Shown here: one piece after another, positions 35,267 to 44,210 of the stretch
Position numbering within the stretch: the stretch's first letter is position 1
Layout of the letters: each line of letters opens with the position of its first letter
Assembly: GCA_016708265.1 (NCBI GenBank)
Contig: JADJGA010000011.1
Span: 186,001 to 250,000, forward strand
Length of the DNA: 64,000 nt
DNA from: Saprospiraceae bacterium
Lineage (GTDB): Bacteria; Bacteroidota; Bacteroidia; Chitinophagales; Saprospiraceae
Direction: 5' to 3'
Notes under the pieces: model-generated
Database searches by the model: none
Seen by the model: the letters and a program-made list of their open reading frames with translations, nothing else
What the model was told of the DNA's origin: nothing
Position numbers and translations under genes: made by a program

Positions 35267-35478
35267 TGTTTTTTTTATTTTCAGTTATCGCTGTTGACGG
35301 TTCATCGGTTGTCTGTTAGACCGTTTTAATTTTACATTTTTAATTTCAAAATCCTTTAATCATCTTATCCTACAAATCTTAGTTCAGACCATTTTTCATT
35401 TTTAGTTTTTCATTTTTAATTCTCCCGCAGATACGCAAACCAAAAGAACATTTTTCACTTTTAGTTTTTAATTTTTCA
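35267..35478. repeat. Low-complexity spacer in the exporter operon
   Basis: These 212 bp between the ATPase and permease genes consist of A/T-rich imperfect repeats such as TTTTTCATTTTTA and CATTTTTAGTTTTT. No gene is seen. The spacer interrupts an operon whose other genes touch or overlap. Confidence 0.5.
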
Positions 35479-36228
35479 TTATTCACTTTTCCCTTCTCTG
35501 GTCAGTTTAATAAATACTTTTTCCATATCATCAACATTATTCTCTTTTTTCAGATTATAGGGTGTATCAAGGGCTTTAATATAGCCATCAACCATTATTG
35601 ATACGCGATTGCAGTACTCGGCTTCGTCAAGGTAGTGTGTAGTTACAAAAACTGTGGTTCCGGCTCTTGATGTTTTGTAAATAAGTTCCCAGAATTGCCT
35701 TCTGGTGATCGGGTCTACTCCGCTTGTTGGTTCATCGAGAAATACTACTGGCGGATCATGTACCAAAGCCACTGAAAAAGCAAGTTTTTGTTTCCACCCC
35801 AGAGGAATGTCTCCGACGAGTTTATCCCTGTAATCATACATTCCAAGATCGGTCAGCATCATTTCGGTTTTCTCAGCGATCTTCTTTTTTGCCATTCCAT
35901 AAATACCTGCATATAATCTTATGTTTTCAAAAACTTTAAGATCGTTATACAGGGAAAACTTCTGACTCATGTAGCCAATGTTGAACTTTACCTTTTCAGG
36001 ATATTTTGCCACATCGTAACCTGCAACAACTGCTTTTCCTGAAGTTGGTACAGACAATCCTGTGAGCATTCTCATTGCAGTTGTTTTACCTGCCCCGTTT
36101 GCACCAAGAAAACCAAAGATCTCTCCTTTGTCAACTTCGAATGAAATATTATTGACCGCCACAAAATCTCCGAATTTCTTTGTCAGATTTACTACAGTAA
36201 CTATTTTATCGGTTTTTTCCTTCATCAT
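35479..36228 (-). CDS. ABC exporter ATPase, second NBD (YbhF C-half-like)
   Basis: The protein has all ABC motifs: Walker A GFLGANGAGKTT, Q-loop with YMSQKFSLYNDL, a degenerate signature (VGDIPLGWKQKLAF), Walker B PPVVFLDEPTSG and the H-loop TTHYLDEAEYC. In E. coli, YbhF carries two NBDs in one chain; here they are separate genes. The start is set at 36228 (ATG), whose TG begins the TGA stop of the upstream ATPase (ATGA overlap), giving coupled translation. The frame itself is open to 36255. The signature motif GDIPLGWKQ differs from LSGGQ, as in the C-terminal half of YbhF-type proteins. Confidence 0.9.
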   Translation of the reverse strand: MMKEKTDKIVTVVNLTKKFGDFVAVNNISFEVDKGEIFGFLGANGAGKTTAMRMLTGLSVPTSGKAVVAGYDVAKYPEKVKFNIGYMSQKFSLYNDLKVFENIRLYAGIYGMAKKKIAEKTEMMLTDLGMYDYRDKLVGDIPLGWKQKLAFSVALVHDPPVVFLDEPTSGVDPITRRQFWELIYKTSRAGTTVFVTTHYLDEAEYCNRVSIMVDGYIKALDTPYNLKKENNVDDMEKVFIKLTREGKSE

Positions 36229-37139
36229 GAAAATGACATTTTTTCTATAAAACAATCCTCAATGTTGGCATTGATCACTGTAACTTCCGTCTTTTGTCCG
36301 GATTCTGATTCGATAAGACCTCTTAGTTCAGCAGGTTCGATCGGTCCGAACGTGGTTAGATGTATGGATGTACCGAAAAAATAGGCAGATTTTGTTATCG
36401 GTATTTTTCGTAAAACATTAAGAAGTATAAAGAAATCATTACCCTTTACGGAATATATGGGATCTGAAAACTCGCTTTCGATTATGCCTGGCTCTTCAAT
36501 TTTCATGATACTTCCTTTTTGCATCAGAGCTACCCTGTCGCACCATCCTGCCTCATTCATGTATGGTGTTGATACGATAATTGTCAAACCGTGCTCTTTC
36601 AATTTTTTCAGCATATGCCATAATTCCATCCTCGATACCGCATCAATTCCGGTGGTAGGTTCGTCCAGAAAAAGGATTTCAGGTTCATGGATAAGAGCAC
36701 AGGATAGAGCCAGTTTTTGTTTCATGCCTCCGGATAGTTTTCCTGCCCTCCTGTTTTTGAATGGCTCGATCTGACTATAGATATCTTTTACGAGGTAATA
36801 GTTTTGGGATATCGTGGTATTGAAAATAGTAGCAAAGAAATTGAGGTTCTCCTCTACCGTAAGATCTTCATAAAGTGAGAATGTTCCCGGCATGTATCCG
36901 ATAATTTGTCTGAGCTTTTTGAAATCTTTTATTATATCTAAATCTCCAATATGTGCACTTCCTGAATCAGGCAATATAAGTGTGTTCAGAATACGTATAA
37001 GGGTTGATTTACCTGATCCATCAGGTCCAATCAGTCCGAATATCTCAGCTTTTCTGACTCCGATATTTATATTATTCAGTGCCCTGACATTGCCATAGGA
37101 TTTTGAAATGTTGTCTATATTTACATAAATATCATTCAT
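36225..37139 (-). CDS. ABC exporter ATPase, first NBD (YbhF N-half-like)
   Basis: This ATPase has Walker A GLIGPDGSGKST, Q-loop YMPGTFSLYEDL, signature GKLSGGMKQKLAL, Walker B PEILFLDEPTTG and H-loop STPYMNEAGWC, in which the His is replaced by Pro or Tyr (STPYM rather than TTH). The equivalent N-half of YbhF also differs there, so the pair may have one main catalytic site. The C-terminal 80 residues form a small regulatory-like domain (LTTFGPIEPAELRGLIESESGQKTEVTVINANIEDCFIEKM). The ATG at 37139 (MNDIYVNID) is preferred over one at 37157. It overlaps the following ATPase by four bases. Confidence 0.88.
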   Translation of the reverse strand: MNDIYVNIDNISKSYGNVRALNNINIGVRKAEIFGLIGPDGSGKSTLIRILNTLILPDSGSAHIGDLDIIKDFKKLRQIIGYMPGTFSLYEDLTVEENLNFFATIFNTTISQNYYLVKDIYSQIEPFKNRRAGKLSGGMKQKLALSCALIHEPEILFLDEPTTGIDAVSRMELWHMLKKLKEHGLTIIVSTPYMNEAGWCDRVALMQKGSIMKIEEPGIIESEFSDPIYSVKGNDFFILLNVLRKIPITKSAYFFGTSIHLTTFGPIEPAELRGLIESESGQKTEVTVINANIEDCFIEKMSFS

Positions 37140-37157
37140 TTTCTTTTTTTTGAACAC

Positions 37158-37197
37158 TGATAATCCCGATTATTATCGGGAATTGGACGGATTATCA
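37158..37197. other. Nested hairpin before the first ATPase gene
   Basis: TGATAATCC (37158-37166) can pair with GGATTATCA (37189-37197), and CCCGAT (37165-37170) with ATCGGG (37175-37180). The two stems compete by two bases. It lies just upstream of the ATPase start on the minus strand and may modulate expression within the operon or be a REP-like palindrome. Confidence 0.4.
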
Positions 37198-37254
37198 CTG
37201 ATTTCTATTTTAATTATTTTAAAATTTTTGTCAACCATTTTCTTGAGACCTCAG

Positions 37255-37310
37255 ACTGTCAACTGCGGACTGCGGACTTCCGACTGCCAACTGCTGACTG
37301 TTGACTATTT
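37255..37310. repeat. Heptamer repeat ACTGNNN, eight copies
   Basis: Eight 7-bp units follow one another: ACTGTCA, ACTGCGG, ACTGCGG, ACTTCCG, ACTGCCA, ACTGCTG, ACTGTTG and ACTATTT. The first three or four bases are kept and the last three vary. The array runs into the stop codon of the adaptor gene at 37305-37307. Similar heptamers are seen in other Bacteroidota spacers; their role is unknown. Confidence 0.7.
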
Positions 37311-38207
37311 ACCAAACCTCACTTCTCCCGGCATTCCAATTTTGAGACTACCATCATTATTCACTTTAACCTTAATAGCATAAACCTGGCTGACCCTTTC
37401 CTCCTTGGTCTGTATTGTTTTTGGTGTGAACTCGGCTTTTGACGATATCCAGATCACTTCACCTTCAAGTTTTCTGTTCGTTTTCTCATCCTCATCTATC
37501 AATACTTCAACTTTCTGATTCAATTTAATATGTGGTATCTGTGCACCAGTAATATAGGCTTTTAGATTTAGGGAAGACATATCTGCTATTTTGTAAAGTG
37601 GCATACCTGCCCCTGTCACTTCTCCTGTTCTTTTATAGACAGATAGTATTTGACCGTCTACAGGATTAATCAATTTACTTTTATTAATTTGCTCTTCCAA
37701 TTGTTTTAGTTGTTCATAAAGTGGTGATTTTTGCGATAAAACCCCTTTGTTAAGTTCATAATATTTAACTTTGGTTGCAGTAATTTTTTTATCGATTACT
37801 GTTATCTGGGATTCCAGATCATCGAGTTGTTTTTGAGTGGCAGCATTTCCCTCAATAAGTTTAATTACGCGTTTCTTTTCGGTTAGGAGATAGGATCTCT
37901 GTTCAGTCAACACTTCGATTTCCGGAGCCTGACTCTGGGTTTTAGAGTCTATTGACCGTATAGTTGCTGCTATAACATTTTTCTGTTTCTGTAATAAAAC
38001 AGTATCGACCAATCCTACTAACTGACCTTGTTTAAGCTGAATGCCTTCTTCAACATCAAGTTGCAGAATTTTTCCGGGCATTTCAGAAGAAACAATCAGT
38101 TCATTTGCTTCAAAATTTCCATAGGCGTCTGATTTTTGATCACCATTAGTGCATGAAATAATACCTAGAACAACAAAGCTGATAAAGGTAAAATTTAGTA
38201 TTTTCAT
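37305..38207 (-). CDS. HlyD-family periplasmic adaptor (YbhG-like)
   Basis: The protein begins with a lipoprotein signal (LNFTFISFVVLGIISC, Cys19) and has the membrane-fusion-protein layout: a lipoyl half-motif (VSSEMPGKILQLDVEEGIQLKQGQLVGLVD), a coiled-coil hairpin (about 70-165, LLQKQKNVIAATIRSIDSKTQ and KRVIKLIEGNAATQKQLDDLESQITVIDKKI), the second lipoyl half (LINPVDGQILSVYKRTGEVTGAGMPLYKIAD) and a beta-barrel domain (LKAYITGAQIPHIKLNQKVEVLID). At 300 residues it is the size of E. coli YbhG. It should bridge the ABC transporter and the TolC-like channel encoded next. Confidence 0.92.
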   Translation of the reverse strand: MKILNFTFISFVVLGIISCTNGDQKSDAYGNFEANELIVSSEMPGKILQLDVEEGIQLKQGQLVGLVDTVLLQKQKNVIAATIRSIDSKTQSQAPEIEVLTEQRSYLLTEKKRVIKLIEGNAATQKQLDDLESQITVIDKKITATKVKYYELNKGVLSQKSPLYEQLKQLEEQINKSKLINPVDGQILSVYKRTGEVTGAGMPLYKIADMSSLNLKAYITGAQIPHIKLNQKVEVLIDEDEKTNRKLEGEVIWISSKAEFTPKTIQTKEERVSQVYAIKVKVNNDGSLKIGMPGEVRFGK

Positions 38208-38233
38208 AATTCTGTTTTTTTATTCTTTTTAAA

Positions 38234-39517
38234 TTATTCGTTTAACATTGCTTTTAATTTATATTTTGCTTTTTTTAATTCTGTTTCATGCACCACTGCA
38301 TTCAATTCTGCAATATTTTTTTTATTTATTTCCTCCAGATAAACATTAATAGTGACTATACCATTTTTGTACTGGTTATCAGTCACAGAAATTATTTTTT
38401 TTTGGCTTTCTATAATTTTCCTGTCAAAATCTGCATTTTGTTCCAGTCCCGATATTTCGGTCATCAATCTGTCGGTTTCCATCTTCAAATTTTCATCAAA
38501 AATATTCTTCTGATTGTCTACAATTTCTTTTTCAATCTTCAACTTCTGTTTGTCTAAATCTGTTCTTTTCCAGTCCCATATATTCCAGGTGAAATTAATA
38601 CCACCTATTGCAAATGGAGAAATGCTTTCATCAAAGAAATTGAAAGGGTTGGGATAACCAATTCCCGTTTTTACAAAAAAAGCGAGTTTTGGTTTATTCT
38701 TTAATTCAATTAGTTTCCCGCTGGCATCAAGAAACTCTTTTCTGATTGAAAACATAGTCAGTTCAGGTCTTTTATCCCAGTTTTGAGATGTCAACTGTAC
38801 GTCTGCACCGATAATAAGAGTAACTCTTGATATGTCAATTCCTGTCAGGTTAGTCAGTACCGAAATAAGGGTTTTCATCCGGCTTTCAACTGAATTTATA
38901 TTTTGTTCCAATTTTATGATCTCCAATTCCATTTTATCCAGATCACTTACAAGGATCACTCCGTTTGATACCATTGATTCAAGCGATTTTTTCCTGATAT
39001 TAATGAACGAAAGCGAACTATCGAGAATTTCTTTCTGTCTGTCAAGTAGAATTATAGAGTAATAAATATCCACAACCTGACTTTTGATAGTATAAAGCTG
39101 ATTTGTGACATTTTGCTGATTTATCAGCTTTTTCAGGTTTTCATTTGTGATCATAGCTTTTGAAATTCCACCATCATAAATCAGGTAATTTGATTCCAGG
39201 GCACTCTGTACTTTATAAAGAGGCAAACTGATCGGATCGACATTTGGGATTGGGAATTTTAGATTAATATTCTCGCTCTGTAGCGAGAATTGAGTATTCC
39301 ATGTTACAAGGGGCAGGTTCTGCTTTCTGATAGCTTCGATTTGCTTATCTGTAGCTTGTTCTATCAATGAATACTGCAAATTGGCAGGGTTTTTCTTCAT
39401 AGCGGCTTCAATAGCTTCCTCAAGAGTAAAAGTTTCCAATTGTGATAATAAAACAATTGGCAAACCGAAAATTAAAACAAAAATTAAAACTGAAAATTTT
39501 AACCTTTTGGGTAACAT
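38234..39517 (-). CDS. TolC-family outer-membrane efflux channel
   Basis: The 427-residue protein has a signal peptide (cut near VLLSQ, residue 26) and the outer-membrane-efflux-protein pattern of two long coiled-coil repeats: FTLEEAIEAAMKKNPANLQYSLIEQATDKQIEAIRKQNLPLVTW and, in the second half, FNFFDESISPFAIGGINFTWNIWDWKRTDLDKQKLKIEKEIV. The C-terminal strand region ends with ELNAVVHETELKKAKYKLKAMLNE. It should form the trimeric channel for the ABC exporter encoded downstream. E. coli uses the shared TolC, so having a dedicated channel in the operon is a Bacteroidota-style feature. Confidence 0.92.
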   Translation of the reverse strand: MLPKRLKFSVLIFVLIFGLPIVLLSQLETFTLEEAIEAAMKKNPANLQYSLIEQATDKQIEAIRKQNLPLVTWNTQFSLQSENINLKFPIPNVDPISLPLYKVQSALESNYLIYDGGISKAMITNENLKKLINQQNVTNQLYTIKSQVVDIYYSIILLDRQKEILDSSLSFINIRKKSLESMVSNGVILVSDLDKMELEIIKLEQNINSVESRMKTLISVLTNLTGIDISRVTLIIGADVQLTSQNWDKRPELTMFSIRKEFLDASGKLIELKNKPKLAFFVKTGIGYPNPFNFFDESISPFAIGGINFTWNIWDWKRTDLDKQKLKIEKEIVDNQKNIFDENLKMETDRLMTEISGLEQNADFDRKIIESQKKIISVTDNQYKNGIVTINVYLEEINKKNIAELNAVVHETELKKAKYKLKAMLNE

Positions 39518-39520
39518 AGT

Positions 39521-40123
39521 TTATTTTTTAATCGAATTAATCAATGTATCAAATATGATCTTCTTTCTGAGCCGCATAATATGACTGAAACTTTCATCAT
39601 CTATTTGTCCTATTTTTTGTGCCAGCGGTTTCATTAAAAACGGTTGTAAATTGAGAGCAAGGAAATTGATCACAAAATGTAGTGGTTCGATTCCTCCCTC
39701 TCTCAGTTCCTCCTCACCAAATATCAATTCCCAAATTGTCAAAACTCTTTTATAAATTTCTGCCTGCCTGATGACGTCGACAAACAGATCGGTATTTGAA
39801 TTTAATTCGTTGATTATAAACGCTGGAAGTCTTGGATTTCGCAAAAGAAATTCAATATAAACATCAATGATAAGTTCAAGCTTATGCTGAAATGAAACAT
39901 TAAGGTGAAGAATTGAGTCAATCTTTGGAAATAATTCAAAGGAGGTCATTTGCATCACACTGGCAAATAAAGCCTGCTTTGACTGAAAATAATAATGCAA
40001 TAAACCTTTATTGATATCAGCGGTAGAAGAAATTTCACGCATAGTTGTAGCAGCAAAGCCTTTCTCAATAAAAAGATTTTTAGCTGTGTTTAATATTTTT
40101 TGTCTGGTATCTTCCTCCATCAT
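39521..40123 (-). CDS. TetR-family repressor of the exporter operon (CecR-like)
   Basis: The N-terminal HTH is typical of TetR regulators: DTRQKILNTAKNLFIEKGFAATTMREISSTADINKGLLHYYFQSKQALFASVM. The ligand-binding part (about 60-200) is helical. It is the first gene of the exporter operon and ends 4 bp before the channel gene, as in the CecR/YbhGFSR arrangement. The frame is open to 40180, but that extension reads through a perfect palindrome (40132-40147), so the double ATG at 40120-40123 (MMEEDTRQK) is the likely start. It should repress its own operon until it binds a toxic compound. Confidence 0.9.
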   Translation of the reverse strand: MMEEDTRQKILNTAKNLFIEKGFAATTMREISSTADINKGLLHYYFQSKQALFASVMQMTSFELFPKIDSILHLNVSFQHKLELIIDVYIEFLLRNPRLPAFIINELNSNTDLFVDVIRQAEIYKRVLTIWELIFGEEELREGGIEPLHFVINFLALNLQPFLMKPLAQKIGQIDDESFSHIMRLRKKIIFDTLINSIKK

Positions 40124-40131
40124 TTTATTGT

Positions 40132-40147
40132 TTACCCAATTGGGTAA
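40132..40147. promoter_or_regulatory. Likely TetR operator, perfect 16-bp palindrome
   Basis: TTACCCAATTGGGTAA is its own reverse complement and lies 9 bp upstream of the preferred start of the TetR gene at 40123. A perfect palindrome of this size directly before a TetR-headed operon is the expected operator, so the exporter is probably autoregulated from here. Confidence 0.75.
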
Positions 40148-40293
40148 TGCAAAATAATGATGAAATATTTTAACAAACAAATATTTACTTATTTATTTTA
40201 AATTTTTGGCATTTTAAGTATTAATAATTCCTTACCCTGCCTATTTTTTTATAAAAACAGGAGTTAATTGCTTATTCAGAATTATTTACTTTT

Positions 40294-40698
40294 TTATTTC
40301 TTCGTTGCGATCAGGGTATAATGATATTTATTATTTCCTTCTGTGATTGTATAGTCGATCTGCATCGAATAATCGTAGTAATAACCATCTCCGGAAATTC
40401 TTTTACCGTTGCCTATACTTTGCTCATGTATATACAATTTCATGGTTTCATAATTTTCATTGTAATAGTCAGCACAACCATCAGTATCAGCTTCCACAAC
40501 ATACCAAAGGTCTTTCAGCCATTGAGCATCGATCTCAATATTATCACCATGGTCTATGGAAACTCCTAATGTAAATGGTCCGGTCAATCCCACAATCTGT
40601 GCATCATACAATCCGGCAACCGGAAGCACACAATCACGGTATTTTTCACATGACGAAAAAGTAAAAACGGTAACAAACAGAATTAATAAGTATTTCAT
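40294..40698 (-). CDS. Small lipoprotein (134 aa)
   Basis: The first 17 residues form a lipoprotein signal (MKYLLILFVTVFTFSSC). The mature part has four further Cys or Tyr-rich strands (YRDCVLPVAGLYDAQIVGLTG, VVEADTDGCADYYNENYETMKLYIHEQ and YYYDYSMQIDYTITEGNNKYHYTLIATKK), a pattern of small lipocalin-like or calycin-like domains often seen in Bacteroidota lipoproteins. I do not recognise a specific family. It is separate from the exporter operon (113 bp upstream of the open TetR frame, same strand), so it is probably independent. Confidence 0.6.
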   Translation of the reverse strand: MKYLLILFVTVFTFSSCEKYRDCVLPVAGLYDAQIVGLTGPFTLGVSIDHGDNIEIDAQWLKDLWYVVEADTDGCADYYNENYETMKLYIHEQSIGNGKRISGDGYYYDYSMQIDYTITEGNNKYHYTLIATKK

Positions 40699-41064
40699 GA
40701 TATAAATTTTTTAATGTGTTATAAATACTTTAATTACGGCAAATTTACAATCATGTTACTTCAAAACCCTATTTTATTTTGGTTTTAACTTAAGTTTAAT
40801 ACTTGTTAAAGTTCTTTAACATTTGCATTTGATGTTTATGTTTTTAGCTTATTAATAGTTAATTGTCCGCCTATTCAATATTCCTGTATGTTATTTTTAA
40901 AATGAATGATACATGCATAATTAAAAATATTCTTAATATTTAATCATTTTCTATAAAATCATTATTATTTTACATGAGGATTGTTGAAAAATCTTAACTT
41001 TGGAAGAAAATTTTTTATGGTTTTTTTAATGGCCTACATTTGTCAGTTTTTAAAAATAATATCT
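40699..41064. other. Divergent intergenic region
   Basis: These 366 bp separate the small lipoprotein gene (minus) from the dipeptidyl carboxypeptidase gene (plus). A frame is open from a TTG at 40981 into the latter but adds nothing recognisable. Promoters of both genes should lie here; I see no strong hairpin or repeat. Confidence 0.5.
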
Positions 41065-43176
41065 ATGAAATACTTATCTATTTTCACATTCTCAATTATG
41101 GCACTAATGCAGCTTAATTCACAGATCAATCCCCTGTTTCAGGAATGGAAAACTCCTTATGGTGTTCCCCCGTTTGAACAGGTAAAACCCGAACATATCA
41201 TGCCTGCCTTTCAGGCTGCTTTTGCTGAAGATATGGCTGAAGTATGGGCTATTATCCGTAATCAGGAAGAGCCTGATTTCAACAATACCATAGTAGCACT
41301 GGATCAGAAAGGTGCATTACTGAGAAAAATAGGACCCGTGTTTGGTGGTTTGTCGAGCGTTGCCAATTCTCCTGAACTACAGCAGATAGCAAGAGATCTA
41401 TCTCCTGTCAGAAGTAAACATAATGACGATATAAACCTCAATCCTTTGCTTTTTGAAAGGGTAAAAGCTGTTTATCAAAAGCGAGACAAACTGAATCTGA
41501 ATGAAGAGGAGATGAGACTGCTCGACAACACTTATAAGGGATTTATCCGCGGAGGAGCTGATCTGCCGGCTGAAAAACAGACAAAATTGCGAAAGATAAA
41601 CTCAGAGCTTTCTGCTCTTCAGTTGAAATTCGGTCAGAATCTGCTTGCTGAAACAGCTGATTTTATCCTTAACGTGGAAGATATTAACCTGTTGAAAGGA
41701 GTTTCAAAAGAAGGACTTGATGAGGCTAAAAAAAGAGCTGTCAAAGCTGGAAACGAAAATGCATGGTTTTTTGGACTTGATAATCCCAGTATAATGCCTT
41801 TTCTTGAAACCGCTGAAAACCGCGAATTAAGAACACAGATACTGAATGCTTACCTTAACAGGGGAAATAACAATAATGAAAAAAATAATAAAGAAATAAT
41901 CAAAAAGATAGTTGCCCTGCGTATGGAACGTGCTCAGCTCATGGAATACGATAATTATGCAGAATTTGCTATAGAGGAAAGAATGTCAAAAAATCCTGAT
42001 ATTGTGATGGATTTTCTCAGCAAACTCTGGACTCCTTCCCTTGAAATGGCAAAAAATGAATTAAAAGATATAGAATTGCTGATGAAAAAAGAAAATATCA
42101 GTTTGCCCGTTACCCCGGCTGACTGGAGATACTATTCTGCCAAAACAGCAAGCAAAAAATTCAATATCGATGAGGAGGAGGTGAAACAATTTTTTTCTCT
42201 TGACACTGTCAGGGATGGAATTTTTTATGTGTGCAATAAATTATATGGGATCAGCTTTACCAGGGTAAATGAAATACCCCTGCCTCATGCCGAAGCGAAT
42301 GCATGGGAATGCCGGGATAAAGACGGCAGTCATCTTGGACTTCTGTATATGGACATGCATCCCAGGCCAGGACAAAAAAACGGAGGTGCGTGGTGCGGAG
42401 GATACAGGTCACAGAGTTATGAAAATGGAACTAAAAAGATCAGTCCTGTTGTGACAATTGCCTGCAATTTTACCCGACCTGGTATTGACAAACCTGCCCT
42501 TCTGACTTCTGATGAAGTAAATACTTTCTTTCATGAATTCGGACATGCACTCCATAATCTGTTCAAAGACACAAAATTCGGAGGGACAAGCAGCCCGCAA
42601 CGTGATTTTATAGAGTTCCCATCACAAATAATGGAACACTGGGCTTTTCATCCTGAAGTCCTGAAAGTATATTCCAGGCACTACAAAACAGGCAAAAATA
42701 TGCCAGATGACCTGATGGATAAACTCATTAAAAAAGAACAATACGGTCAGGGTTTTATTACTACCGAGTTTCTTGCTGCCTCTCTGCTTGATATGGAATA
42801 TCATACTTTAAATTCTGTTCCGGAAGATTTTGATATTGAAAAATTTGAAACAGGTGTGTTGAATAAATACGGATTAATACCACAAATTCCCCCAAGATAC
42901 AGAAGCACATATTTCCAGCATTCAATGTCAGGTGGTTACACTGCCGGATATTATATGTACATTTGGGCAGAGCAGCTTGACAGCGATGCTTTTGAAGCAT
43001 TCCTCGAAAAAAAGAATATCTTTGACCCTGAACTTTCTCATAAGTTGAGATATGAGATCCTTTCCAGGGGAGGAATCCTCGATGCAATGGATCTTTATGT
43101 AAACTTCCGTGGGAAAAAACCCGATGTGGATGCCCTGCTAAGGAACAGAGGACTTATAACCCAAAAGAAAAAATAG
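41065..43176 (+). CDS. dcp: M3-family peptidyl-dipeptidase (Dcp-like)
   Basis: This zinc metallopeptidase removes dipeptides from the C-termini of oligopeptides. The zinc site FFHEFGHALHNLF lies near residue 490, with the third ligand Glu in the following helix (FIEFPSQIMEHW). The N-terminal half (NPLFQEWKTPYGVPPFEQVKPEHIMPAFQAAF) and the C-terminus (YYMYIWAEQLDSDAFEAF, LSRGGILDAMDLYVNFRGKKPDVDALLRNRGL) match Dcp closely. The ATG at 41065 (MKYLSIFTFSIMALMQLNSQ) gives a signal peptide, so the enzyme is probably periplasmic, unlike cytoplasmic E. coli Dcp. It is followed 21 bp later by the tungstate-binding protein gene. Confidence 0.93.
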   Translation: MKYLSIFTFSIMALMQLNSQINPLFQEWKTPYGVPPFEQVKPEHIMPAFQAAFAEDMAEVWAIIRNQEEPDFNNTIVALDQKGALLRKIGPVFGGLSSVANSPELQQIARDLSPVRSKHNDDINLNPLLFERVKAVYQKRDKLNLNEEEMRLLDNTYKGFIRGGADLPAEKQTKLRKINSELSALQLKFGQNLLAETADFILNVEDINLLKGVSKEGLDEAKKRAVKAGNENAWFFGLDNPSIMPFLETAENRELRTQILNAYLNRGNNNNEKNNKEIIKKIVALRMERAQLMEYDNYAEFAIEERMSKNPDIVMDFLSKLWTPSLEMAKNELKDIELLMKKENISLPVTPADWRYYSAKTASKKFNIDEEEVKQFFSLDTVRDGIFYVCNKLYGISFTRVNEIPLPHAEANAWECRDKDGSHLGLLYMDMHPRPGQKNGGAWCGGYRSQSYENGTKKISPVVTIACNFTRPGIDKPALLTSDEVNTFFHEFGHALHNLFKDTKFGGTSSPQRDFIEFPSQIMEHWAFHPEVLKVYSRHYKTGKNMPDDLMDKLIKKEQYGQGFITTEFLAASLLDMEYHTLNSVPEDFDIEKFETGVLNKYGLIPQIPPRYRSTYFQHSMSGGYTAGYYMYIWAEQLDSDAFEAFLEKKNIFDPELSHKLRYEILSRGGILDAMDLYVNFRGKKPDVDALLRNRGLITQKKK

Positions 43177-43197
43177 GGGAAAAAAAAGGTTTTTATC

Positions 43198-44184
43198 ATG
43201 AAATACTTACTCGTTATTTACCTGTTGATTTTTCTTTATCCGTTTAACAATACACCGGTAGTATATGAAAGCCGTAAAAATACGGTAAATAATCAGGTTT
43301 CAGGTGATCTTATTATATTTCATGCCGGTAGTTTGTCTGTACCGATGAAAGAGATAGCAGCAGCTTTCAGAAAAGAAAATCCTGAAGTAAATATAATGAT
43401 GGAAGCTGCAGGTAGCGTGGAATGTGCAAGAAAGATAACAGACCTTAAAAAACCTTGTGATATAATGGCCTCTGCTGATTATTCTGTAATTGATAAATTC
43501 CTGATACCCGGATATGCCGACTGGAATATAAGGTTCGCTTCAAATGAAATGGCAATAGTCTATAATGAAAAATCTAAAAGGAGAAAAGAAATAAATAAAA
43601 ACAACTGGTTCCGGATATTGCTCGATAAATCTGTACAGATAGCGCGGTCAGACCCAAATTCTGATCCATGCGGCTACAGAACTGTTCTGGTTTCAAAACT
43701 GGCAGAAAAACACTATAAACAAAAAGGTCTCGCAGAAAAATTATTGGGAAAAGATGTAAATAATATCCGGCCAAAAGAAACTGACCTCCTGGCATTACTG
43801 GAAACAGGAAATGTGGATTATATTTTTCTTTACCGTTCGGTAGCGATTCAACACAAATTAAAATATCTTATACTTCCTGATGAAATTAACCTGAAAAAAA
43901 CTGAATATTCAGAACTGTATAAAACTGTTTCAGTTGAAATAAACGGTAAAACTCCGGGAGAGAAAATAATTCAAAAGGGAGAAGCGATGATTTATGGAAT
44001 AACAATTCCTAAAAATGCTCCGAATAAAAAAGCAGCTCTGGAATTTGTAAAATTTATGTTATCGAAAGATAATGGCATGAGAATTTTAAATAAACTTGGC
44101 CAGGCTTCAGTGATACCAGGACCTACATCAAGCTACGATAAAATACCGAAGGAATTGAAACATTTTGCAAAAAAAACAAAATAA
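43198..44184 (+). CDS. wtpA: Tungstate/molybdate-binding protein (WtpA-like)
   Basis: The signal-peptide-bearing protein (328 residues) has the WtpA/ModA pattern: DLIIFHAGSLSVPMKEIAAAFRKENPEVNIMMEAAGSVECARKITDLKKPCDIMASADYSVIDKFL, then NEMAIVYNEKSKRRK and RSDPNSDPCGYRT. The segment HAGSL, the SVEC element and DPNSDPCGYR are the oxyanion-contact region of the WtpA group, which prefers tungstate over molybdate. It is the first gene of a transporter group with the permease (44967) and ATPase (45745), with a YD-repeat protein between. Tungstate import suits anaerobes that use tungsten oxidoreductases. No Mo/W cofactor genes are seen here. Confidence 0.9.
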   Translation: MKYLLVIYLLIFLYPFNNTPVVYESRKNTVNNQVSGDLIIFHAGSLSVPMKEIAAAFRKENPEVNIMMEAAGSVECARKITDLKKPCDIMASADYSVIDKFLIPGYADWNIRFASNEMAIVYNEKSKRRKEINKNNWFRILLDKSVQIARSDPNSDPCGYRTVLVSKLAEKHYKQKGLAEKLLGKDVNNIRPKETDLLALLETGNVDYIFLYRSVAIQHKLKYLILPDEINLKKTEYSELYKTVSVEINGKTPGEKIIQKGEAMIYGITIPKNAPNKKAALEFVKFMLSKDNGMRILNKLGQASVIPGPTSSYDKIPKELKHFAKKTK

Positions 44185-44210
44185 ATTATATAAAAATTAA
44201 ACCTTTAAAC

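Noticed and set aside
37255..37310. CRISPR or VNTR in a coding frame
   Set aside because: The units are only 7 bp, have no spacers and lie outside any gene apart from the stop codon of the adaptor gene.
40124..40180. Longer start of the TetR regulator
   Set aside because: The extension translates the perfect palindrome, and the HTH begins normally after the ATG at 40123.
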